DNA of 64,000 nt from NCBI GenBank assembly GCA_024233215.1, contig JACKPW010000004.1, forward strand, positions 186,001-250,000. Direction: 5' to 3'. Position 1 is the first letter of the stretch. Each line of letters opens with the position of its first letter. This DNA comes from Verrucomicrobiales bacterium (GTDB lineage Bacteria; Verrucomicrobiota; Verrucomicrobiia; Limisphaerales; J093). Positions 45,550 through 53,706 of this stretch are shown one piece after another. A program made the position numbers and the translations under genes. A model generated the notes under the pieces. The model was not told the origin of the DNA and ran no database searches. It saw nothing but the letters and a program-made list of their open reading frames with translations.

Positions 45550-45578
45550 CGACGGCCGGGGTTCGCCCCGCCGTCGTT
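45550..45578 (+). terminator. Hairpin terminator after the RND operon
   Basis: CGACGGC-c-GGGG-ttcg-CCCC-GCCGTCG, an 11-bp stem with one bulge and a TTCG tetraloop, 20 bp past the RND stop. Only TT follows, so it is a strong hairpin but a weak U-tract. Confidence 0.6.
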
Positions 45579-45580
45579 GC

Positions 45581-45707
45581 CATGAACCGTCAACCGCCAA
45601 CGGAGGGCCGAGTTCCACGAGGCCCTGACTTGATTCCAGGGACTCGTGGAACTCGTCCCTCCGAGGAGGGTTCCTGGTCCCATTGCCTGCGCATTCGCGA
45701 AGGCGGG
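45581..45707 (+). repeat. Dispersed hairpin repeat R1, copy 2
   Basis: Best-preserved copy. Stem blocks: GGAGGG (45602-45607) with CCCTCC (45657-45662), GAGTTCCACGAG (45610-45621) with CTCGTGGAACTC (45643-45654), CCCTG (45623-45627) with CAGGG (45637-45641); 9-nt loop. It sits in the 254-bp gap between the RND and DUF1080 genes, right after the terminator. The rest of the gap shows nothing. Confidence 0.85.
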
Positions 45708-45783
45708 CTTTCCATGGCGCGGCGATGTCCCGGCGAGACCGGAAGAGCCCCCAGGCCCGGGTTCGGGCCCGCCTCCGGCGAGG

Positions 45784-46476
45784 TCAGCGGATCTCCCGAA
45801 TCTTCACGTCCTTGAACCAGGCGGCATCGCCGTGGTCGGTCAGCAGGATGTGACCCTTGACCTTCTTTCCGAAGTCGCGGGTGTTCCGAAACTTGCTGTT
45901 CTGAACCGCCGCCAGCACCTCTGGACTCCCCAGTTCATATTCCAGGATCTTCTGCCCGTTCAGCCAGTGTTCGACGTGGTTGCCCTGCACGAGCACCCGG
46001 GAGTGATTCCATTCGGCGGTCGTGAACGGGAGCCGGCCTGGGTTCGGCGGGAGTACGTCGTAGAAACTCCCCGTGGAACCCTTGCCCTCGCCACCCCGCT
46101 TCTCGTCGTACATCTGGTATTCATGGCCGACGATCCCGCGTTCCGGAACCACGAAGAACTTCACGCCGTTGTTCCCGTTCCCCGGCAAACGCCAGGTCCA
46201 GGCGAACTCGAAATCGTCAAACGCCTCGACACTCAGAAGGTCACCGCCACGCACTCCCTGCTGCTTCTTCAAGATCCCGTCCTCCACCACCCAGCCCTGG
46301 GTCGGCGGCGTGTTCTTCCCGGCAACCTGCCAGCCCGCCAGCGACCTGCCATCGAAGAGCAATCGCCAGCCGGCGGCCTTCTCGGCATCGGTGAGTTGAT
46401 CGGGGGGAGGTTCGGCTGCGGACAGGGCGGACGCCCCAAGAAGCAGGACTGCCAGGGTACGAGTAAGACGGCTCAT
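45784..46476 (-). CDS. Secreted DUF1080-family protein (3-keto-disaccharide hydrolase-like)
   Basis: 230 aa from the ATG at 46476; signal MSRLTRTLAVLLLGASALSA, cleavage near AEPP. The beta-sandwich is typical of DUF1080: AGWRLLFDGRSLAGWQVAGK, WVVEDGILKKQ, DDFEFAWTWRLPGNGNNGVK, GHEYQMYDEKR, and GHILLTDHGDAAWFKDVKIR. Members are secreted and abundant in Verrucomicrobiota and Planctomycetes; some cleave 3-keto-glycosides. The longer open frame (46518) lacks a signal peptide at its start. It lies downstream of comEC with a 67-bp gap. Confidence 0.9.
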   Translation of the reverse strand: MSRLTRTLAVLLLGASALSAAEPPPDQLTDAEKAAGWRLLFDGRSLAGWQVAGKNTPPTQGWVVEDGILKKQQGVRGGDLLSVEAFDDFEFAWTWRLPGNGNNGVKFFVVPERGIVGHEYQMYDEKRGGEGKGSTGSFYDVLPPNPGRLPFTTAEWNHSRVLVQGNHVEHWLNGQKILEYELGSPEVLAAVQNSKFRNTRDFGKKVKGHILLTDHGDAAWFKDVKIREIR

Positions 46477-46543
46477 GTTGTGCGAAAGCTTGTACTGCTC
46501 CGCCGCTGGAACGGTCAAGCGTCCCGATGGGGAGATGAGCGGG

Positions 46544-48961
46544 CTACCGCCCCGGCATCAGCCGGACCTCGCAATCCCCGTCCTCCAGGATCAACGTCAC
46601 CGTGCCCGCCTCACTGGTCGCAAGAACCGTCGCACCCGCCGCGACCAGGCGCCCACGCAGCGCTGCGCCGGCATGTTGCGCCGCAGGCCACGCCGCGTCG
46701 GTCAGCACGACCCGCCTGGGCACGACCCGATCGAGCAGCCGCGGCATCAATGGCTCCTCATCCACCGGCAACCCCGCCACCACGACCTCCGCCCCCAGGT
46801 CCCCCTCCGCCGCCAGCAACGCCCCCTGCCCTTTGCTGCCCAGGTCGGACAGGAGCAGCACCCGCGTGCCAACGAAATCCCTCGTCAGCACCAGCGCATT
46901 GTCGTCCGCCCGGGCAAACCGGGTTCCGGCCGGCGGAGACCGCACCTCCCAGCCCGCAACGGCATCACCGCCTACCACTTCCCGCAAGGCCGTGTCCCCG
47001 GCGGTTTCCGGTTCCCGGAGTCTCGCGACGAACTCCCGGTAACTGGGCGACCGGAAGTCGTGGGGCCCCACCACGACCTCTCGAATCGGCAATGCCTCCG
47101 CCAGCAACCCCACCCCGCCCACGTGCCGGACATCCCCATGGGTCAGGACCAGTCGAGGCAGGACGTTCACGCCCCGGGAACGCAGCACCGGCAGGGTCAG
47201 TCGCTCGACCTGATATTCGTCGCCGCAGTCGATGAGCAGATCATTCCGCCGCCCCGGGGCATCGACCCAGATGGCACCACCGCCGTTCATGGGCAACACC
47301 ACAACCTCGGTCCGGCCCCGGCGCGCCCAGGCGGGTGCCCCCCAGGCGAACAGAAGGCCCAGACCGCACGGCACCAGCCATTGGCGACGGCCGGACTGCC
47401 ACAACCGCCCCCCGACGCAGCCAACCAGCACCGCGTAGTACAGCCCCACCTGCCAGGCGGCGGGAGCCATCACGTAATGAAAGGCGCCGGGCCAGGTTGC
47501 CGCCCGCTGACTGAGCCCCGTCATGAGGTGCATCCAGAACCAGGCGGCGTGGTTGAACAGTTCGGAGGCCCCCGGAAACCAGGCGCCCGTGGCCAGGCTG
47601 CCGAGACAGCTCATCACCGCAAGGCCCCCCAACGGAACCATGACCACGTTGGCCAGCAGGCTCACAGGAGTGACCAGATTGAAGTAGTGCATGATCAGCG
47701 GGAAAGATCCCAACCAGGCCGCAATCGACACCCCCAGGCTGCCCAGCACCAGCCGCGCCCCGTCGTGTTGCATGCGTTGCCAGCGGGTCAGGAGTTCCGG
47801 TGGCAGCAACGGATCGACTTGCAGCAGACGTTCCCGAAGTCCCTCGAAGAACGGCATCAACAGCGCCAGTCCCAAAACCACGAAGAACGACAGCTGAAAG
47901 CTGGCCTGAAACAACTGCAGCGGATCCCACAGCAGGATCAGGAACCCGGCCGCGCACAGGGAATTCAGCAGGTCCCCCGGCCGCCGCAGCGACCAGCCCC
48001 CCACCACCACCGTCATCATGATTGACGCCCGCACCGCCGACGGCTGCCCACCTGTGGCCGCCACATAGAACCACAGCGCCGGTACCACCAGAAACACGCA
48101 GGCACCGCGCGGCACCTGCAACACCCGCAGGACCGCCACCAGCATGCCCGAGATCAACCCAATGTGCAGGCCACTAATGGCAAACAAATGCATTGTCCCC
48201 GTGCGCATGAAGGGTTCCGCCACCTCGTCGGTCAACGCCGTGCGCCAGCCCAGCGCCATCGCCCAGATGAGTTGCACTTCCTCCTCCTCCTCGGGCAACC
48301 CGCGCGAGAGACACCGCCTCGCCCATGTCGCATACCGTCGAGGCAACGAAGGCCGCAACCCGCCGGGGTCCACCGGCCGCCAGTCCCGGAGATCGCGCGT
48401 CACCAACTCATACCAGATGCCTTTGTTGCGCAGAAAACGGGCCCAGTCGAACAACCCCTCCGCCACCGGTCCCGCGGGCCGCCGCAGAATGCCGTAGACC
48501 TCGACCTCCGACCCCTGATGAAAACCGGCGGGCAGAATCTCGGGCAACGAAACCGCCACCCGGCCGGCCGCCGGTTCCCAGTCGTGGCGTCGCCGGAGGT
48601 GCCGGACTTCCAGAATCACCCGGGTCCGCCACGTGGTCGTACCAGCCCGGCGCTCGTTGCGACGCAGGGCGGGTTCGGTGGCCAACCGCCCCCGCAAGGT
48701 GGCCAGCACGGGTTCGTCGAAGCCGAATCGACGAAGGTCATGCGGCGAATGCGCCTCGTCATGCCGGGACAGGTTGATCCAGCCCACCAGCAGGAACAGG
48801 GGCCACAGCAGCCAGGGTCGCCACCGCGCTTTCCACAACGCCAGCAGAAGCAGCACCGCCGCCACCCCGAACAGCCCGGCCAATGGCGCGCCCGACAGGA
48901 GGCGACCGATCACGATCCCCATCGCGAGGGCAAGGGCCGCCGGCAGGAGCGGATATCTCAT
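46544..48961 (-). CDS. comEC: ComEC/Rec2-type DNA uptake channel protein
   Basis: 805 aa from the ATG at 48961 (MRYPLLPAALALAMGIVIGR). Organisation: N-terminal membrane pair and DUF4131-like OB domain (VEVYGILRRPAGPVAEGLFD), competence membrane domain (TGTMHLFAISGLHIGLISGM, ATGGQPSAVRASIMMTVVVG), and a C-terminal metallo-beta-lactamase-like part (VVVLPMNGGGAIWVDAPGRR, LVLTHGDVRHVGGV). The canonical HxHxDH ligand motif is degenerate here (THGDVRHVGG), so nuclease activity is doubtful. ComEC moves single-stranded DNA through the inner membrane during transformation. The frame continues to 49216 through repeat R1, which I do not count as coding. Confidence 0.9.
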   Translation of the reverse strand: MRYPLLPAALALAMGIVIGRLLSGAPLAGLFGVAAVLLLLALWKARWRPWLLWPLFLLVGWINLSRHDEAHSPHDLRRFGFDEPVLATLRGRLATEPALRRNERRAGTTTWRTRVILEVRHLRRRHDWEPAAGRVAVSLPEILPAGFHQGSEVEVYGILRRPAGPVAEGLFDWARFLRNKGIWYELVTRDLRDWRPVDPGGLRPSLPRRYATWARRCLSRGLPEEEEEVQLIWAMALGWRTALTDEVAEPFMRTGTMHLFAISGLHIGLISGMLVAVLRVLQVPRGACVFLVVPALWFYVAATGGQPSAVRASIMMTVVVGGWSLRRPGDLLNSLCAAGFLILLWDPLQLFQASFQLSFFVVLGLALLMPFFEGLRERLLQVDPLLPPELLTRWQRMQHDGARLVLGSLGVSIAAWLGSFPLIMHYFNLVTPVSLLANVVMVPLGGLAVMSCLGSLATGAWFPGASELFNHAAWFWMHLMTGLSQRAATWPGAFHYVMAPAAWQVGLYYAVLVGCVGGRLWQSGRRQWLVPCGLGLLFAWGAPAWARRGRTEVVVLPMNGGGAIWVDAPGRRNDLLIDCGDEYQVERLTLPVLRSRGVNVLPRLVLTHGDVRHVGGVGLLAEALPIREVVVGPHDFRSPSYREFVARLREPETAGDTALREVVGGDAVAGWEVRSPPAGTRFARADDNALVLTRDFVGTRVLLLSDLGSKGQGALLAAEGDLGAEVVVAGLPVDEEPLMPRLLDRVVPRRVVLTDAAWPAAQHAGAALRGRLVAAGATVLATSEAGTVTLILEDGDCEVRLMPGR

Positions 48962-49058
48962 CACATGTTTCCCAACAAGAGAATCACATCCGAGCCAGGG
49001 GTGGCAAGCCCGGTGGGGGCGCCTCCGGGAGATGCCCCTCCTTCTCCTGGAAAGCCCC

Positions 49059-49180
49059 CGTTCGCGAACGCGCATCCAACGGGACCGTGAACCCTCCTTG
49101 GAAGGACGAGCTCCGCGAGTCCCTGGGATCAAGTCAGGGCCTCGTGTAACTCGGCCCTCCATTGGCGGGGGACGGTTCAT
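49059..49180 (-). repeat. Dispersed hairpin repeat R1, copy 3
   Basis: About 122 bp upstream of comEC. Same block order as copies 1 and 2. The arms are less perfectly paired than in copy 2 but share its flanks (GGAGGGCCGAGTTACACGAG on the minus strand). Next to it are a perfect palindrome and repeat R2. Confidence 0.8.
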
Positions 49181-49193
49181 GGAGAGAGCCCCA

Positions 49194-49212
49194 ATGACAA
49201 ACGCTTTGTCAT
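49194..49212. repeat. Perfect inverted repeat ATGACAAA-N3-TTTGTCAT
   Basis: Eight-bp arms with a CGC centre, between repeats R1 and R2. It could be an operator or the end of a lost mobile element. No adjacent intact gene on either side uses it clearly. Confidence 0.5.
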
Positions 49213-49245
49213 GCAATGGGACCTGGAACCGGTTTGGCCACTCTG

Positions 49246-49320
49246 GGGATCAGTCCTCACTAATGACGGAGAGAGCGCTGCCAATAGCTGCAGGACTGAC
49301 CCCGTCGCTCGGTTCATGAG
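49246..49320 (-). repeat. Dispersed hairpin repeat R2, copy 1
   Basis: About 75 bp, close match to 62496-62571: CAGTxCTCAC, GGAGxGAGCGCxGCCAATxG, CTGCAGGACTGACCCCGTCG and TTTCATGAG-type ends. The stop codon of the decayed ATPase frame lies inside it. Confidence 0.8.
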
Positions 49321-49828
49321 CCTTGAACCTGGCGATGATGCGTCGCGCAGTGCTGCGCGGGATGGTCCATTGAGTTGTGCGCTGTCGCAACAAGTCCCAA
49401 GCCCCCTCCAGGGCTTCCGCGAGTTCTTGACTGCCAGGAGTTCCCCCCAAGGGCCTCCCCCCTCCTGGTTGCCTCCAATGCGAATCAGCGCGGGTCTGCT
49501 GTCCCGCTACCGGCATTGCGCGGTACGCTTCCGCCAAGGGAAGGTCATCGACAAGACTTGGCATTTGATTACCGAGTGAGGCAGGAGTGGGATACCGGAT
49601 GACAAACCGTCCGCTCAGCCTGAGGACTCTCTCGATGGGGATGTTGATCGTGCTCGCCGTGGGCTCCGGGAATCCACCGTGGTGCCACAGCGCGTCCCAG
49701 TCCGCGTCCGGGGTTTCGGTCGGCAGGTGGATCAGTTCCGACGGCAGATCGGTGCGAACGGTTTCGGCCACGGACCACGGATGCATGCGGTAGAGGAAGT
49801 GATCGAATGGTCCAGACCATTCTTTCAA
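49250..49828 (-). pseudogene. Decayed ATPase (AAA_14/DUF4143-like) fragment
   Basis: A 192-codon frame. The first 75 residues resemble the middle of DUF4143/AAA_14 ATPases (FLYRMHPWSVAETVRTDLPS; DWDALWHHGGFPEPTAS), where family members read YRLHPLS..EL and LW..GGFPE. There is no Walker A or B, so the N-terminal ATPase half is gone. Downstream of about residue 80 the protein looks unlike the family, and it ends inside repeat R2. This fits a remnant of a gene broken by deletion and repeat insertion. It could still be a short expressed protein. Confidence 0.45.
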
Positions 49829-49850
49829 CCGCGATCAAATGGTCCCGCTC

Positions 49851-50951
49851 TCACGCAGGCGCCGCCGCGCCGTCCGCCACCCGGTTCAGCGTGCCGGAGA
49901 CAACTTCCCAGCGTTGCAGGCGTCGACCCAGTTCATGCGGCCAGTTCTCCTCCGTGCAGGTCATGAAGACCTGACCACTGGCCTGGTGGGAACGTTCCAG
50001 CAACGGCAGCAATCCAGCGCGGCGTTTGGCGTCGAGTTCCCCCATGACATCGTCGATCAGCAGGATCGGCGGCGCGCCGCGCAAACCGGTGACGTACTCT
50101 GCCTGGGCCATCTTGAGGGCGACCGCGAGCGACCTTTTCTGGCCTTCGCTGCCGAACTGGGACGCCGGTTTGCGGTCGAGGGTCAGATCGAGATCGTCGC
50201 GATGCGGCCCCACCAGGGTCGTCCGGTAATTGAGTTCCCGCGTGCGGACCCGGGCCAGCTCCGCGGCAAAGTCCGCCCGAACCGAGGGACGGTATTCCAA
50301 TTTGAGTTCCTCGGCATCGTTCGAGATGCGGCGGTAGGCCAGGCGGGCGAGCGGGGAGATTCGCGGGATCAATTCATGTCGCAAGCGTGTGATCTCCGTG
50401 CCTGTCCCGACCACTTCGCGCGAGAAGCTCTCCAGGGCGGTTTCGTCGAGGGGGCGTTGTCGTAGCAGGGCGTTGCGCGAGCGGACGGCCCGGGCGTAGC
50501 GCTGGAGCATGGTCAGGTAAGCTGGGTGCGTTTGCGCGAGCAGGAGGTTGAGGAACCGACGCCGCTGACCCGCGGCCCCCTTGACCAACTGGAGATCCTC
50601 GGTACAGAACACCACGACGCGGAGGACGCCGAGATAATCGCCCAACCGCCGGACCGGATCACCGTTGAGCGTGAGGCGCCGCTCCTTGGGCGACCAGTAC
50701 ATCTTGACCGCATGAGTGCCTTCGCCGACCACGGTGGCACCGACGAAGTAACCGCGATGATCGTGGCGGATCATCTGGGCGCCGCCGACGCCGCGAAAGG
50801 AGCGCAGCGTGGCGAGGAGGTAGATGGCCTCCAGGATGTTCGTCTTGCCCTGGGCGTTGCCGCCGAGCAGCAGGTGAAATCCCGGCGTCAAGTCCACGTC
50901 CAACCGGGCGTAGTTGCGGAAGTCCCGGAGTCTGAGTTGCGCCAGATGCAC
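49851..50951 (-). CDS. recF: DNA replication and repair protein RecF
   Basis: 366 aa. SMC-like ATPase: Walker A GGNAQGKTN, RecF signature LRLRDFRNYARLDVDL, ABC-type signature FGSEGQKRSLAVALKMAQ and Walker B PPILLIDDVMGELDAKRR. RecF loads RecA with RecO and RecR at DNA gaps. In many bacteria recF is beside dnaA/dnaN/gyrB; here it stands alone. The C-terminus ends in RVADGAAAPA, past the usual end. The gene is about 55 bp from ktrA on the same strand. Confidence 0.95.
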   Translation of the reverse strand: MHLAQLRLRDFRNYARLDVDLTPGFHLLLGGNAQGKTNILEAIYLLATLRSFRGVGGAQMIRHDHRGYFVGATVVGEGTHAVKMYWSPKERRLTLNGDPVRRLGDYLGVLRVVVFCTEDLQLVKGAAGQRRRFLNLLLAQTHPAYLTMLQRYARAVRSRNALLRQRPLDETALESFSREVVGTGTEITRLRHELIPRISPLARLAYRRISNDAEELKLEYRPSVRADFAAELARVRTRELNYRTTLVGPHRDDLDLTLDRKPASQFGSEGQKRSLAVALKMAQAEYVTGLRGAPPILLIDDVMGELDAKRRAGLLPLLERSHQASGQVFMTCTEENWPHELGRRLQRWEVVSGTLNRVADGAAAPA

Positions 50952-51005
50952 GGCCCAGAAGTAGCGGGAACGCCGTCACGTTTCACGCCGGAAGTGCGAC
51001 GTCGA

Positions 51006-51683
51006 TCACCCCCACCCCATGAATGCGGCGAGATCCACCACGCTTCCCGCCAGGGCGAGGACATTGTCCTCCGCCAACCGCACCTCGGGCGACGGCACGG
51101 GATCGAAGGCAACCACGGTTTCGGAGCCGTCCTCCCGCTTTTCCACCCGTTTCAAAGCCACCAGGTTCAACCGGTGCCGCCGGCGCAGGTCGATTTCGCG
51201 CAGCGTTTTCCCGACCAGCGACTTCGGCACGCGCACCTCGACCAGGCTGAAACCGTCGGCCAGCTCGAAGTAGTTCTTGATGTTCGAAATGGTGAGGCGT
51301 TGCACGAGGTTGCGGGCCGCCTCCTCCTCGGGATCAAAGACCTCGTGGGCCCCGACGGCCTCAAGAACGCGGCGGTGATCCGGGTTGGCGGCGCGGGCCA
51401 CGACACGACGGATCCCAAGCTGCCGGGCGTGCACCACCGCGAGCACCTGGGCTTCGAAATTGTCGCCAATGGCCGCCACCAACACGTCGACCTCGGCCAG
51501 ACCATGACTCGCGAGTGCCTCGCGCTGGCTCGCATCCAACTGCACCGCCAGGGACACCTCATCCTTGACGACGTTCACATGCTGCATGGTCCGGTCAACG
51601 GCAATGACCTCCGCCCCGGCCCGGGCCAGCCCGATGGCTGCCGCCCGTCCGAATTCACCCAACCCAATGATCGCGCATTTCAT
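51006..51683 (-). CDS. KtrA/TrkA-type potassium uptake regulatory subunit
   Basis: 225 aa from the ATG at 51683 (MKCAIIGLGEFGRAAAIGLA); the upstream Met is not needed. RCK_N Rossmann part with GLGEFG, AVDRTMQHVNVVKDEV, ATG..-like DASQREALASHGL and VARAANPDHRRVLEAVGAHE; RCK_C part (about 140-220) with VRVPKSLVGKTLREIDLRRR. It binds nucleotide and gates the membrane partner encoded 41 bp downstream. Confidence 0.92.
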   Translation of the reverse strand: MKCAIIGLGEFGRAAAIGLARAGAEVIAVDRTMQHVNVVKDEVSLAVQLDASQREALASHGLAEVDVLVAAIGDNFEAQVLAVVHARQLGIRRVVARAANPDHRRVLEAVGAHEVFDPEEEAARNLVQRLTISNIKNYFELADGFSLVEVRVPKSLVGKTLREIDLRRRHRLNLVALKRVEKREDGSETVVAFDPVPSPEVRLAEDNVLALAGSVVDLAAFMGWG

Positions 51684-51724
51684 GGTTCCACCTCTCCGCA
51701 ACGTTCCGTCAGATTCGTCCCGCC

Positions 51725-53542
51725 TCAGCCCACCAGCAGTTCCTCCTCCGGGAATTCATAAAGTGCCCGCGGCGCCGCCTGGATCACGGACATCACCAGC
51801 GAAAGCGGTCCCACCCGCCCGATGAACATGGCGGCGCAGAGAATCAGCTTGCTGCCCGTGCTCAGTCCCGGAGTGATCCCGGTCGAGAGGCCCACCGTGC
51901 TCAACGCCGAAATCAGTTCGAACGCCAGGTCCCGCAGCGGCAACTCCGGATCACAGCAGGCCAGGCCGAAGATGCCCAGGGCCGCCGCCGCGATGTAGAG
52001 AATGAAGACGCTCAGCGCGGCGTAGACGACCGTTTGGGGCAGCGCCCTTCCGAAGACCTCCACCCGCCGTCGTCCCCGGGCCAGTGCCCGCAACGTCAGC
52101 ACCAGCACCCCGAGCGTCACCGTCTTCACCCCGCCACCCGTCGAAACCGGGCAGGCGCCCACCACCATGAGTGCCATCAACAGAATCAAGGTGGCCGGTT
52201 GCAGGTCGCCGATGGGCACCGTGTTGAACCCCGCCGTCCGGGGAGTCACCGATTGGAAGGCGGCAATCCAGCCCTGGGCGGCCCAGGGTTGTCCCCGCAA
52301 CACATGACCGTGTTCCAGCACCCAGAAGCCGACGAAGCCCACCCCCAACAGCAGCCCGGTCACGATCAGCGACAGGCGGGTTTGCACTGGCAGACGGCGC
52401 ACTGCCGTGACCTCGTTGTGGCGGCAGCACCAAGGAATCCTCCGGAGCAACGGCCAGCGGGTGAGGCGCACGCTGAAGAGGTCGGCAATCACCAGGAACC
52501 CGAATCCCCCCAGAATGATCAGCGCCATCACCACCGTCAGTACCCGGCCGTCGGACTGCCACGCCACCAAACTGTCGGAAGCGAGACCGAAGCCGGCGTT
52601 GCAGAAGGCCGACACGGCATGAAACACGCTCCATCGCAACCGGACCAGGGCATCGCCCTCCGACGGCAGAAAGGCAAAGAGACAGGCGGCGCCGACGCCC
52701 TCGATGAACAGCGTGCCCACAACAATGAGCAGCACCTGCCGACGCAGACCGGCGAGGCTGCGGGCACTCACCAGGTGTTTGAACGCGAGCAGGTGTTCGA
52801 CCGGCAGGGAGCGGGTGGAGGTCACTGCGAGAAACGCGACAAAAGCCATGATACCGAGGCCGCCCACCTGACAAAGCGCCAGGATCATCCCCTGCCCGAG
52901 CACGCTGAAATCGGTCCCGGTATCCCGCACTGCCAACCCGGTCACGCAACAGGCGCTGGTGGAGGTGAACAACGCGTCCATGACGCCAATCGGCCGGGCC
53001 GGCCGCCCGCTCGCCCGGGGCAGCAGCAACAAGAGCGTGCCCGCCAGAACAATCATGGCGAACGACCCGATCAGGATCATCTCGGGCCGGAGGCCCCGCG
53101 CCAGGATGTATTGCTGCAGCCGCAGGAGATGGATCAGCAGGTTCCCAAGCAGGAACAACTGCACCACGTCCATGAACAATGCCTGTGAAGTGCTTTCGTG
53201 GAGGAAATGCACGAGGCTGCCCGTGGTTTCCGGCCAGATCATGAGGCCCCCCGCCACCCCCGCCAGGGCCACCAGCACCGCCAGTTCGGAAAACCTCCCC
53301 CGCAGCACCGCCCGCCAGTCCCGGTTCCGCCGGAACAACGCCACCCGGTCCGCGATGTAACCAGCCCCGGCCAACAGGTCGAGGGCGTGCAGCAGCAGCA
53401 CCCAACCGGAGGGCAACCGGCATCCGTGCTCGACCAGCAATGACCCGAACGCCACCAACCCCGCCACCACCATGAACGGCGTCGGCAGCCCCCTCGGCAG
53501 ATGCCGGGTCTTGCTGAACAGCTTGTCGGGCGTTGATTCCAT
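51725..53542 (-). CDS. TrkH/KtrB-family K+ transporter membrane subunit
   Basis: 605 aa from the ATG at 53542 (MESTPDKLFSKTRHLPRGLP); earlier in-frame Mets give only Arg-rich tails. About twelve membrane segments with the four pore-loop repeats of TrkH/KtrB: STSACCVTGLAVRDTGTDFS, HAVSAFCNAGFGLASDSL, SVTPRTAGFNTVPIGDLQ and ALSTVGLSTGITPGLSTGSK. Selectivity-filter Gly residues are present in all four. There is an extra N-terminal region with several membrane segments (about 20-145). Pairs with the RCK protein on the other side, which lies 3' of it. Confidence 0.92.
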   Translation of the reverse strand: MESTPDKLFSKTRHLPRGLPTPFMVVAGLVAFGSLLVEHGCRLPSGWVLLLHALDLLAGAGYIADRVALFRRNRDWRAVLRGRFSELAVLVALAGVAGGLMIWPETTGSLVHFLHESTSQALFMDVVQLFLLGNLLIHLLRLQQYILARGLRPEMILIGSFAMIVLAGTLLLLLPRASGRPARPIGVMDALFTSTSACCVTGLAVRDTGTDFSVLGQGMILALCQVGGLGIMAFVAFLAVTSTRSLPVEHLLAFKHLVSARSLAGLRRQVLLIVVGTLFIEGVGAACLFAFLPSEGDALVRLRWSVFHAVSAFCNAGFGLASDSLVAWQSDGRVLTVVMALIILGGFGFLVIADLFSVRLTRWPLLRRIPWCCRHNEVTAVRRLPVQTRLSLIVTGLLLGVGFVGFWVLEHGHVLRGQPWAAQGWIAAFQSVTPRTAGFNTVPIGDLQPATLILLMALMVVGACPVSTGGGVKTVTLGVLVLTLRALARGRRRVEVFGRALPQTVVYAALSVFILYIAAAALGIFGLACCDPELPLRDLAFELISALSTVGLSTGITPGLSTGSKLILCAAMFIGRVGPLSLVMSVIQAAPRALYEFPEEELLVG

Positions 53543-53706
53543 TTCGGCCGGGACCTCGGCAGACTCGGGCCCGGGAGGGCACCGCGCGCGAGCATTTGCC
53601 GCCATCGACCGCGAATCAACCCCTTTACGTCGGGCCCGGCGACCCGCGCTTCGCCGGAAGCGTGTTTCGACTTGGTGCCCATCGGTGGTTTGCGCAGGCT
53701 TCCGGG

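Noticed and set aside
48962..49216. N-terminal extension of ComEC
   Set aside because: It reads through repeat R1; family similarity starts at the ATG at 48961.
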